In this document: one piece after another, positions 23,804-30,963 of the stretch
Layout of the letters: the number at the start of each line of letters is the position of its first letter
How positions within the stretch are numbered: the first letter of the stretch is position 1
Source of the DNA: Amycolatopsis sp. CA-230715
GTDB taxonomy: Bacteria; Actinomycetota; Actinomycetes; Mycobacteriales; Pseudonocardiaceae
Assembly (NCBI RefSeq): GCF_018736145.1
Contig: NZ_CP059997.1
Coordinates: 6,757,501-6,821,500 of the forward strand
Direction of reading: 5' to 3'
Length of the DNA: 64,000 bases
Made by a program: the position numbers and the translations under genes
The notes under the pieces: model-generated
Database searches by the model: none
The model's input: only the letters and a program-made list of their open reading frames with translations
Told to the model about the DNA's origin: nothing

Positions 23804-24504
23804 AACAGGACGCACCTGAGGACTCGAACGGCCGTGGCGCGCAGGGCCGGGTGCTCGACGGCCTGCGACGGGCGATCGTCGCCGGAGCCCACCAGCCGGG
23901 GCAGTCGTTGTCCGAGACGGCGCTCGCCGCGGAGTACGACGTGAGCCGCACGCCGGTACGGGAAGCGCTCAAGCAGTTGCAGATCGAAGGGCTGGTCGAG
24001 ATCCGGCCCAGGGTCGGGACGTTCGTGCGGGCGCCGAGCCGCCGCGAGGTCGTGGAGCTGTTCGAGCTCAAGGAAATGCTCGAAGGCATGGCGGCGCGGC
24101 TGCTGGCCGCCCGCGGTTCCGTCCCGGTGCTCGACCAGCTCGGGGAGAACGTCGAACGGTCCGGTGTCGCGGTCGCCCGCGGTGACGGCGAGGGGTATTC
24201 GGCGCTGGTGCACGAGTTCCACGAGCTGCTCGTCACCGGTTCCGACAACACGCAGCTGCTCGCGCACTACCGGACCCTGATGAACCAACTGGCATACCAC
24301 CGGCTGGTGTCGGCGTCCCTGAGCCGTCCGGGACGGCTCGGCGCGTCGCTGTCGGAGCACCGCCGCGTGCTGGAGCTGATCCAGGAGAAGGACGGTTTCG
24401 GCGCCGAATTCGCGATGCGCGACCACGTCCGTTCGAGCGAGCGGGCGACACTGGCCTCCGCGGACCCCCTGCTCGGTGGCCGCCCACTCCGGAAGGAGCT
24501 GTAG
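23800..24504 (+). CDS. GntR-family (FCD-type) transcriptional regulator
   Basis: The 234-residue protein has an N-terminal winged helix (residues about 15-80: RVLDGLRRAIVAGAHQPGQS, SETALAAEYDVSRTPVREAL) and an all-helical FCD effector domain with metal-binding histidines (HEFHELL, SEHRRVLELI, MRDHVRSSE). FCD regulators usually sense a carboxylate or pathway intermediate. It heads the monooxygenase operon, with only 3 bp between its stop and the next ATG. Its start codon sits inside its own operator. Confidence 0.92.
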   Translation: MQQDAPEDSNGRGAQGRVLDGLRRAIVAGAHQPGQSLSETALAAEYDVSRTPVREALKQLQIEGLVEIRPRVGTFVRAPSRREVVELFELKEMLEGMAARLLAARGSVPVLDQLGENVERSGVAVARGDGEGYSALVHEFHELLVTGSDNTQLLAHYRTLMNQLAYHRLVSASLSRPGRLGASLSEHRRVLELIQEKDGFGAEFAMRDHVRSSERATLASADPLLGGRPLRKEL

Positions 24505-24507
24505 GAA

Positions 24508-25641
24508 ATGCGTTTTTCGATCTTCCACAACGTCGGCGCGCCAGGCAGGCTGCACGAAGTGGCTTCGGTGCTCGACGAAATGCGCGAGGTCGCGACCTTC
24601 GCCGACGACGCGGGCTACCACTCGATCTGGTACACCGAGCACCACTTCGGCCACGAGGGTTTCGAGCTGGTGCCGAACCCGGTGCAAATGGGCACCGACA
24701 TCGCGGCGCGCACCTCGCGCATCCGCATCGGGCAGGCCGCGAACATCGTGACGTTCTGGAATCCGTTGCGGCTGGCCGAAGATCTCGCGATGCTCGACCA
24801 GCTCTCCGGCGGCAGGCTGGAAGTCGGTGTCGGCCGCGGGCTCTACGGCCGCGAGGCGATGAACCTCAACCCGGCCGCCGATCCGCGTGACCAGGAACAG
24901 AACCGCGCGGTGTTCGACGAGACGATCGCGTTGCTGCGCAAGGCGTGGAGCGGCGAGTTCTTCTCGCACGACGGCGAGTTCTACCAGGTGCCCGCGCCGG
25001 GATTGACGTGGAACCACCCGCTTTCCCCGGCGTCACCGGAATTCATCGGTGAGGACTACACCATCGCCAAGCTCAAGGTGGTGCCGCAGTCATTCCAGCG
25101 GCCGCATCCGCCGCTATCGCAGGTGATCGACTCGCCGCGGTCGATCGAAAGCGCGGCGCGCGCGGGGATGAAGGGCATCTTCTGGATGCCGCCCATTTCC
25201 GAGCTCAAGGGGCGTTTCGACCTCTACCGGACCACGCTTTCCGAGGCGACCGGCACGGAACAGCGGCTGGGTACCGGGCTGTCGCTGGTGCGCGACGTGT
25301 ACGTGGCGGACACCATGGAGCAGGCCCGCGCCGATTTCGAGGAGGCGCTGATGACCTCCTACCGCTGGATCTGCCACTGGCGCGGGCTCGGCAACCTGCG
25401 CGAAGTCGGCGAGGACATCTCCGGCCGCGAGCTGGACTACGACTTCCTCGCCGAGCGGAACCTCCTCGTCGGCACACCGGACTACGTCGCGGAGAAGGTG
25501 CACGAACTGCGCGAGGAGCTCAACCTGCAGGACCTGATGCTCTGGACCACGCATCCCGGTTTGGCGCACCGCAAGGCGATGCGCAGCTTCGAGCTGTTCT
25601 CCGAGAAGGTCATGCCGCAGTTCACCGGGGACGCCGCGTGA
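24508..25641 (+). CDS. Luciferase-like flavin-dependent monooxygenase
   Basis: The 377-residue TIM-barrel enzyme shows typical LLM sequence: MRFSIFHNVGAPG, YHSIWYTEHHFGHEG, RIRIGQAANIVTFWNPLRLA and GRLEVGVGRGLYGREA. Such enzymes use reduced FMN supplied by a separate reductase, here probably the gene at 29045. In known pathways two-component enzymes of this class open pyrimidine (RutA) or pyridine (PyrA of Arthrobacter) rings. A GGAG site precedes it. The stop overlaps the following GTG by 4 bp. Confidence 0.9.
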   Translation: MRFSIFHNVGAPGRLHEVASVLDEMREVATFADDAGYHSIWYTEHHFGHEGFELVPNPVQMGTDIAARTSRIRIGQAANIVTFWNPLRLAEDLAMLDQLSGGRLEVGVGRGLYGREAMNLNPAADPRDQEQNRAVFDETIALLRKAWSGEFFSHDGEFYQVPAPGLTWNHPLSPASPEFIGEDYTIAKLKVVPQSFQRPHPPLSQVIDSPRSIESAARAGMKGIFWMPPISELKGRFDLYRTTLSEATGTEQRLGTGLSLVRDVYVADTMEQARADFEEALMTSYRWICHWRGLGNLREVGEDISGRELDYDFLAERNLLVGTPDYVAEKVHELREELNLQDLMLWTTHPGLAHRKAMRSFELFSEKVMPQFTGDAA

Positions 25642-26246
25642 GTGGTCCGATCCGCCGCATCGTGACCGTGGTCGAGGAGAGCCTGCTCGAACTCGGCGAA
25701 CCGGTCCGGGTGCCGGTGCGCCGGGCGGCCGCGGTCGCGGTGGTGGCCAATCCGTGGCTGGGCAAGGGAATCCAGCACGATCTCTCCGCCGAGGTCGCCG
25801 AGCTGGCGCCGCGTATCGCGCACGAGCTGTCCGACCGGCTGATCGCCGCGCTCGGCGGCGCGGCGCGGGTCGAAGCGTTCGGCAAGGCCGCGATCGTCGG
25901 CCTCGACGGGGAAATCGAGCACGCGGGCGCGTTGATCCACACCCCGTACTTCGGGGACGTGCTGCGCAGCCGCACCGAGGGCGAGTCGATCATCGTCTTC
26001 TCCGACCAGCGCGCCGCCGCCGGGACGACGTTGAGCGTTCCCTTGTGGCACAAGGAACACGCCTCGACCCGTTCGCACTACCAGACCCTGCCGGTCCGCG
26101 TGCCCGACGCCCCGCGGCCCGGTGAAATCGCCGTCATCGCCGCCGTTTCGGACGGGCCCCGCCCGAACGCGCGGATCGGCGACCGCACGACCGACGCCGC
26201 GCTGGCGGCCGAGGTCCTGTCCCGGCCCGAATTGGAGAACGCCTGA
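25638..26246 (+). CDS. AA_synth-family protein (DUF1185), first copy
   Basis: The 202-residue protein belongs to the amino acid synthesis family (Pfam AA_synth) by its pattern: IRRIVTVVEESLLELGEPV, AVVANPWLGKGIQHDL and EAFGKAAIVGLDGEIEHAGA. The biochemical role of this family is not established; members occur in amino acid and heterocycle catabolic clusters. It overlaps the monooxygenase (4 bp) and the second copy (TGATG), so it is firmly in the operon. It shares roughly half its residues with the next gene, an old tandem duplication. Confidence 0.85.
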   Translation: MSGPIRRIVTVVEESLLELGEPVRVPVRRAAAVAVVANPWLGKGIQHDLSAEVAELAPRIAHELSDRLIAALGGAARVEAFGKAAIVGLDGEIEHAGALIHTPYFGDVLRSRTEGESIIVFSDQRAAAGTTLSVPLWHKEHASTRSHYQTLPVRVPDAPRPGEIAVIAAVSDGPRPNARIGDRTTDAALAAEVLSRPELENA

Positions 26247-26803
26247 TGCCCCTGTCCGTCCGCAGCATCACCACCGTCGTCGACGAGATCCACGTCGAAG
26301 GCGGCCGCCCGGTCGAACCCGCCGCGCGGGTGGCGGTCGTGCTGGCCACCATCGAGAACCCTTGGGCGGGACGGGGTTTCGTGCAGGATCTGGCCCCGGT
26401 GATCGACGAGGTCGCCTCCGAGCTGGGCAAGCTGCTCGCCGATCGCGTCGTCACCGCGCTCGGCGCCCCGGTCGAGGCGTACGGCAAGGCCGCGATCGTC
26501 GGCCTCGACGGCGAAATCGAGCACGGTTCCGGCTTGATCCACACCCTGAAGTTCGGCAACCACTTCCGCGAAGCCGCGAACGCCACGACGCTGTTGCCCG
26601 CCGTGGAAAAACGGGCGGCGGCGGGCACCGTGTTCGACATCCCGCTCAAGCACGTCACCGACGCGACGATCCGTTCGCATCACCAGACCGTCGAGGCGCG
26701 GGTGCCGGACGCCCCGCGCGCCGACGAGATCGTCATCGGGCTCGCGGCCGCCGCGCAGGGCAGGCCGCAGGCACGCCTGGCGCCGCTGGCGAGCGAGCAG
26801 TGA
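26246..26803 (+). CDS. AA_synth-family protein (DUF1185), second copy
   Basis: The 185-residue paralogue of the preceding protein has the same landmarks (VRSITTVVDEIHVEGGRPVE, ENPWAGRGFVQDL, VEAYGKAAIVGLDGEIEHGS, THHQ-like SHHQTVEARVPDA). Both copies keep the GKAAIVGLDGEIEH segment, so both are probably functional, perhaps as a heteromer. Coupling on both sides (TGATG before, GTGA after) implies fixed stoichiometry. Confidence 0.85.
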   Translation: MPLSVRSITTVVDEIHVEGGRPVEPAARVAVVLATIENPWAGRGFVQDLAPVIDEVASELGKLLADRVVTALGAPVEAYGKAAIVGLDGEIEHGSGLIHTLKFGNHFREAANATTLLPAVEKRAAAGTVFDIPLKHVTDATIRSHHQTVEARVPDAPRADEIVIGLAAAAQGRPQARLAPLASEQ

Positions 26804-27528
26804 CCGCCCCGGCGGACGTGGTCCTGCTGCACGGTGTGGGCCTCGACCACACGATGTGGGACCGGGTCTCGCCGGGCCTGGCGGAACATCATCGCGTCCA
26901 CGCGCCGGATCTGCTCGGGCACGGCAGCGCGCCGGATGTCGAATCCGGTGTCACGCTGACCGATTTGGCCGCTCCGGTGGAGAGACTCGGTGAGGGGCCA
27001 CGACATCTGGTCGGGTTCTCGCTCGGGGCACTCGTCGCGACCAGGTTCGCGCTCGACCACCCCGGCGAGGTCGCGTCGCTGACACTGGTCAGCGCGGTGG
27101 CGAACCGGTCGGAGACCGAGCGCGCCGCGGTGGCCGCACGGCTGGCGGCGGCGCGGCGCGATCTCCCCGCCACGTTCGACGCGGCGGTGGACCGGTGGTT
27201 CTCCCCGGCGTGGAGAGCCGGGGAACCCGAACTGGCCCAACGGATCCGTGCCGTGCTGGCCGCGAACCGGGCACAGTCCTATTTGGCCTGTTACGGGATT
27301 TTCGCCCGGGGGGACGAAGAACTGTGGCCCGAGCTGCCGCGTCTCGCGTGCCCGGTACTGGCGGTGACCGGCGCCGACGATCCCGGTTCGACCCCGGAAA
27401 TGTCCCGCGCCCTCGCCGAACGGGTGCCCAGTGGCCGAGCGCGCGTCGTTCCCGGCGCACGGCACCTGCTCCCGCTCGAACGTCCCGAGGCCGTCGCCGA
27501 CGCCGTTCTGGCGAACGTCCTCCGTTAG
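26800..27528 (+). CDS. Alpha/beta hydrolase
   Basis: The 242-residue protein starts at GTG 26800, overlapping the previous stop. It has VVLLHGVGLDHTMWD, the elbow HLVGFSLGALVATRF (Ser), TGADDPGSTPEM (acid) and PGARHLLPLERPE (His). In ring-cleavage pathways RutD- or PyrC-like hydrolases act on acyclic amide or carbamate intermediates, a plausible role here. It is cytosolic. The open frame extends far upstream, but that part is antisense-like and not coding. Confidence 0.85.
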   Translation: MTAPADVVLLHGVGLDHTMWDRVSPGLAEHHRVHAPDLLGHGSAPDVESGVTLTDLAAPVERLGEGPRHLVGFSLGALVATRFALDHPGEVASLTLVSAVANRSETERAAVAARLAAARRDLPATFDAAVDRWFSPAWRAGEPELAQRIRAVLAANRAQSYLACYGIFARGDEELWPELPRLACPVLAVTGADDPGSTPEMSRALAERVPSGRARVVPGARHLLPLERPEAVADAVLANVLR

Positions 27529-27540
27529 GAGTGTTTTCTC

Positions 27541-29034
27541 ATGACCACCGAACACCTTCCCCGGCACGAGCACTACATCGGCGGCGAGGCCGTGCCGCCC
27601 GCCGACGGCGAGTACTTCACCAGCGACAACCCGACCACCGGGGAACCCTGGTACGAAGCCGCCCGCGGCACCGCCGCCGATGTCGAGCGCGCGGTCGACG
27701 CGGCGACCAAGGCATTCGAAAACCCGTCCTGGCGAAGGCTTTCCCAAACGCGCCGCAGTGCGCTGCTGCGCCGCGTCGGCGAGCTGATCGGTGAACACGC
27801 CGAGGAGCTCGCGCGCACCGAGACCACCGACAACGGCAAGCTGCTGCGGGAAATGCGGGCCCAGCTCGCCGGGCTGCCCGAGTACTACTTCTACTACGCG
27901 GGACTCGCCGACAAGATCCACGGCGAGACGATTCCGGCCAGCAGCACGGATGTCCTGAACTACACCGTGCGCGAACCGGTGGGCGTGGTCGGCGCGATCA
28001 CGCCGTGGAACTCGCCGCTGCTGCTCACCACCGCGAAGCTCGCCCCGGCGCTGGCGTGCGGCAACACAGCGGTGATCAAACCGTCCGAGTACACCAGCGC
28101 TTCGATGCTGGCGCTCGCTCCGTTGTTCGACGAAGCGGGTTTCCCGCCGGGCGTCGTCAACGTCGTCACCGGGTTCGGGGCCGAGGCCGGTGCGCCGCTC
28201 GTCGACCATCCCGGGGTCGGGAAGCTGTCGTTCACCGGCAGCACGGCGACCGGGTCCCACATCTCCGAGCGCGCCGGGCGCCGTCTCGTGCGGGCGGGGC
28301 TCGAACTCGGCGGCAAGTCCCCGCAGCTGGTCTTCGCCGACGCGGACGTGGCCAGCGCGGCGAACGGTGTGGTGGCGGGGATCTTCGCCGCCGCGGGCCA
28401 GACGTGCATCGCGGGCAGCCGCGTGCTGGCGCACCGGTCCGTGTACGACGAACTCGTGACGAGGGTGGCCGAGCGGGCGAGCACGATCCGCATCGGCGAC
28501 CCGACCGACCCCGGCACCGAGCTGGGGCCGCTCGCGATGGCGGCGCAACTCGCCAAGGTCGAGGAGTACGTGGCCGCCGGCCGCGCGGAAGGCGGCGAGG
28601 TCGTCCACGGCGGCGGGCGCCCCGATGTCGGCTTGGGCGGCTGGTTCCACGAGCCCACCGTGTTCACCGGGCTGGGCAACGACACCCGCCTGTGCCGCGA
28701 GGAGATCTTCGGCCCGGTCGTCGCGATCATCCCGTTCGACGACGACGAGGAAGCGCTGCGCGTCGCGAACGACACCAGCTACGGGCTCGCCGCCGGGATC
28801 TGGACGAAGGACCTCGGCAGGGCGCACCGCGCGGCCGCCGCGCTCGACGCGGGCACGGTGTGGGTCAACATGTACCGCGCGATGTCGCCGATGTCCCCGC
28901 GCGCCGGGTTCAAGACCTCCGGCCTCGGCGTGGAACACGGCACCGAAGTGGTGCGCGAGTACACGCGCTTGAAGAGCGTGTGGATCAACACCAGCGACGA
29001 ACCGGCTGGCGACCCGTTCGTGATGCGGTCCTGA
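27541..29034 (+). CDS. NAD(P)-dependent aldehyde dehydrogenase
   Basis: The 497-residue ALDH has the catalytic cysteine in AAGQTCIAGSR, the general base Glu in ELGGKSPQLVF, the coenzyme motif GFTGSTATG-like SFTGSTATGSHI and EEIFGPVVAIIPFDDDEEAL. It oxidises an aldehyde, possibly the semialdehyde released after ring cleavage. TAGGAG precedes the ATG. It is followed 10 bp later by the flavin reductase. Confidence 0.93.
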   Translation: MTTEHLPRHEHYIGGEAVPPADGEYFTSDNPTTGEPWYEAARGTAADVERAVDAATKAFENPSWRRLSQTRRSALLRRVGELIGEHAEELARTETTDNGKLLREMRAQLAGLPEYYFYYAGLADKIHGETIPASSTDVLNYTVREPVGVVGAITPWNSPLLLTTAKLAPALACGNTAVIKPSEYTSASMLALAPLFDEAGFPPGVVNVVTGFGAEAGAPLVDHPGVGKLSFTGSTATGSHISERAGRRLVRAGLELGGKSPQLVFADADVASAANGVVAGIFAAAGQTCIAGSRVLAHRSVYDELVTRVAERASTIRIGDPTDPGTELGPLAMAAQLAKVEEYVAAGRAEGGEVVHGGGRPDVGLGGWFHEPTVFTGLGNDTRLCREEIFGPVVAIIPFDDDEEALRVANDTSYGLAAGIWTKDLGRAHRAAAALDAGTVWVNMYRAMSPMSPRAGFKTSGLGVEHGTEVVREYTRLKSVWINTSDEPAGDPFVMRS

Positions 29035-29044
29035 GGAGTTCACC

Positions 29045-29572
29045 ATGACGGAACTGATCCTCGCCAGGGGCGCCGACGGCGCGATCGACACCCCGGCGCT
29101 GCGCGAAGCCTTCGGGCGCTTTCCCAGCGGTGTCACGGCGATGTGCGCGCTCGGCGACGGCGGCGAACCCATCGGAATCGCGGCGAGCTCGTTCGTCGCG
29201 GTGTCGCTCGACCCGCCGCTGGTCGGGGTGTGCGTGCAGCACACGTCCACCACCTGGCCGCTGTTGCGTGATCGGCCCCGCATCGGGCTTTCGGTGCTCG
29301 GCGACAGCCAGGACGCCGCGTGCCGCCAGCTCGCGTCGAAGACCGGTGACCGGTTCGCCGGGCTGGCCTGGCACACCACCGGCGGCGGCGCGCTGCTCCT
29401 GCGCGGAGCGACCGCCTGGCTCGACTGCTCCGTGGAAGAAACCGTGCCCGCGGGCGATCACGTGCTCGTCTTGTTCCGCGTGCACCGGCATCGCGTCCAC
29501 GCGGACAACGCGCCGTTGGTGTTCCACGCCAGCGGGTTCCACGTGCTGTCCGGTTTGGACCGTGCGTCGTGA
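29045..29572 (+). CDS. Flavin reductase (monooxygenase reductase component)
   Basis: The 175-residue protein has the flavin_reduct domain signatures FGRFPSGVTAMCALGDGGEP, GIAASSFVAVSLDPPLVGVC and FAGLAWHTTGGGALLLRGAT, then HVLVLFRVHRHRV. It should reduce FMN with NAD(P)H and feed the luciferase-like monooxygenase at 24508, as RutF or PyrE do for their partners. GAGGAG precedes the ATG. Its TGA overlaps the GTG of the RibBA-like gene. Confidence 0.9.
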   Translation: MTELILARGADGAIDTPALREAFGRFPSGVTAMCALGDGGEPIGIAASSFVAVSLDPPLVGVCVQHTSTTWPLLRDRPRIGLSVLGDSQDAACRQLASKTGDRFAGLAWHTTGGGALLLRGATAWLDCSVEETVPAGDHVLVLFRVHRHRVHADNAPLVFHASGFHVLSGLDRAS

Positions 29573-30558
29573 CGGCCGTCGCCCCGCCGCGGACGAGCGT
29601 CGAGACCGCGCTGGAGTCGTTGCGCGCCGGTCGCCCCGTCCTCGTGGTCGACGAGGAAAACCTTGCGCACCAAGGAGAAGTGGTGCTCGCCGCCGCCGTC
29701 GCGGACGTGGCGCAGGTGGCGTGGACCGTGCGGCACACGTCGGGCCTGCTGTGCGCCGCGCTCCGCGACGACCGGGCGGACCGGCTCGGACTCCCGCTGA
29801 TGGTGCCGCGGGCCACCGATCGGCCCGCCTGCACGGTGTCGGTCGACGCGGCGGAGGGGAACGGCACCGGGATCAGCGCCACCGACCGGGCCCGCACCGC
29901 GCGGATCCTCGCCGACCCCGGCTCGGTCCCCGACGACCTGCGGCGGCCGGGGCACCTGCTCGGGCTGCGGGTCGATGCCGGTGGCGTGCTCGCGCGCCGC
30001 GGGTACGGCGAAGCGGCGGCGGACCTGTGCGAGCTGGCGGACCTGCCGCCGGTCGGACTGACCGCGGCACTGGTCGACGGGCACGGCTTGGCCGACGCCG
30101 GGTACGCGGCGGAACTCGGGCGCTGCCACGGAATCCCGGTGGTGGCGATGGCTGACCTGATCGTCCATCGAACCATCCACAATGGACTGTCGCGACGAGA
30201 CCGCGGTGAGTCCGTGTCCACACCGCACGGCCGGTTCACCGCGTACTCCTATCGCGAAGCGGGCACCGAGCACCTCGCGCTCGTCGCACCGGGACGCGCG
30301 CGTTCGGTCGCGGTGCACGTCGAATGCACCGCGGGCGACCTCTTCGGCAGCGGCGACTGCGCCTGCCGCGCCAGGCTGGACCGGTCACTGGCCGAAGCCG
30401 CGCGTCACGGCGGCGTCGTCGTATACCTGCGCGGCATGCCCGCCCACCGGACCGCGATGGATCCGGCGCTGGCGCCGGTGACCGCCGCGATCCTCGCCGA
30501 CCTGGAATACCGCGACCACCCGCCGGAGTTGGGACTGGACGGCGGATCCGGTACCTGA
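29569..30558 (+). CDS. Degenerate RibBA-like protein (DHBP synthase / GTP cyclohydrolase II fold)
   Basis: The 329-residue protein aligns with bifunctional RibBA (usually above 400). The N-terminal half keeps RHTSGLLCAAL, GTGISATDRARTARILAD and RRPGHLLGLR, but the catalytic acidic loop (DDEDRENEGD in RibB) reads VVDEENLAHQGE. The C-terminal half keeps the zinc motif VECTAGDLFGSGDCACRARL and VVYLRG, then lacks the GTP-binding QEGRGIGL segment and about 45 residues before the AAILADLEYR end. It is therefore probably not a riboflavin enzyme. Placement with flavin enzymes suggests a recruited pathway role. Confidence 0.8.
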   Translation: MTAVAPPRTSVETALESLRAGRPVLVVDEENLAHQGEVVLAAAVADVAQVAWTVRHTSGLLCAALRDDRADRLGLPLMVPRATDRPACTVSVDAAEGNGTGISATDRARTARILADPGSVPDDLRRPGHLLGLRVDAGGVLARRGYGEAAADLCELADLPPVGLTAALVDGHGLADAGYAAELGRCHGIPVVAMADLIVHRTIHNGLSRRDRGESVSTPHGRFTAYSYREAGTEHLALVAPGRARSVAVHVECTAGDLFGSGDCACRARLDRSLAEAARHGGVVVYLRGMPAHRTAMDPALAPVTAAILADLEYRDHPPELGLDGGSGT

Positions 30559-30573
30559 CGGGGAGATCCTGAC

Positions 30574-30963
30574 ATGGGCAGCAAGTTCACGGAGCTCGCG
30601 ATCGACTGCGCCGATCCACGGGAGCTTTCCCAGTTCTGGTGCGCGGTCCTCGGTTACGAGGTGCGCGAAGAGGAAGACGGGCTCGTCACCATCGGCTCAC
30701 CCGAGGTACCCGAGGGCAGGAATCGCCCCGGCCCGGTGCCGCCGACGTTGACCTTCGCGCGCGTGCCCGAGGGAAAGACGATCAAGAACCGGCTCCACCT
30801 CGACCTCAACGCGACCGATATGGAGCAGGACGAGGAGGTTCGCCGCCTGCTCGCCCTCGGTGCCAGGCGCGCCGACGTTGGCCAGACCGGCGAGGAGAGC
30901 TGGGTCTGCCTCGCCGATCCGGAGGGCAACGAGTTCTGCGTCCTGGCGGGCCGTCATCCCTGA
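30574..30963 (+). CDS. VOC-family glyoxalase-like protein
   Basis: The 129-residue single VOC domain starts MGSKFTELAIDCADPRELSQ and has RLHLDLNATDMEQDEEVRRL and CLADPEGNEFCVL at the ends of the two half-modules. The Glyoxalase_6 style is common in actinomycetes and has no assigned function. GGGGAG precedes the ATG. It converges on the SARP gene with a 10-bp overlap and may be the last gene of the catabolic operon (15-bp gap). Confidence 0.82.
   Translation: MGSKFTELAIDCADPRELSQFWCAVLGYEVREEEDGLVTIGSPEVPEGRNRPGPVPPTLTFARVPEGKTIKNRLHLDLNATDMEQDEEVRRLLALGARRADVGQTGEESWVCLADPEGNEFCVLAGRHP

Noticed and set aside
26680..29379. An 899-residue open frame on the minus strand across the catabolic operon
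   Set aside because: It is antisense to well-supported genes, is Arg/Gly/His-rich, lacks any domain and arises from high GC3 bias.
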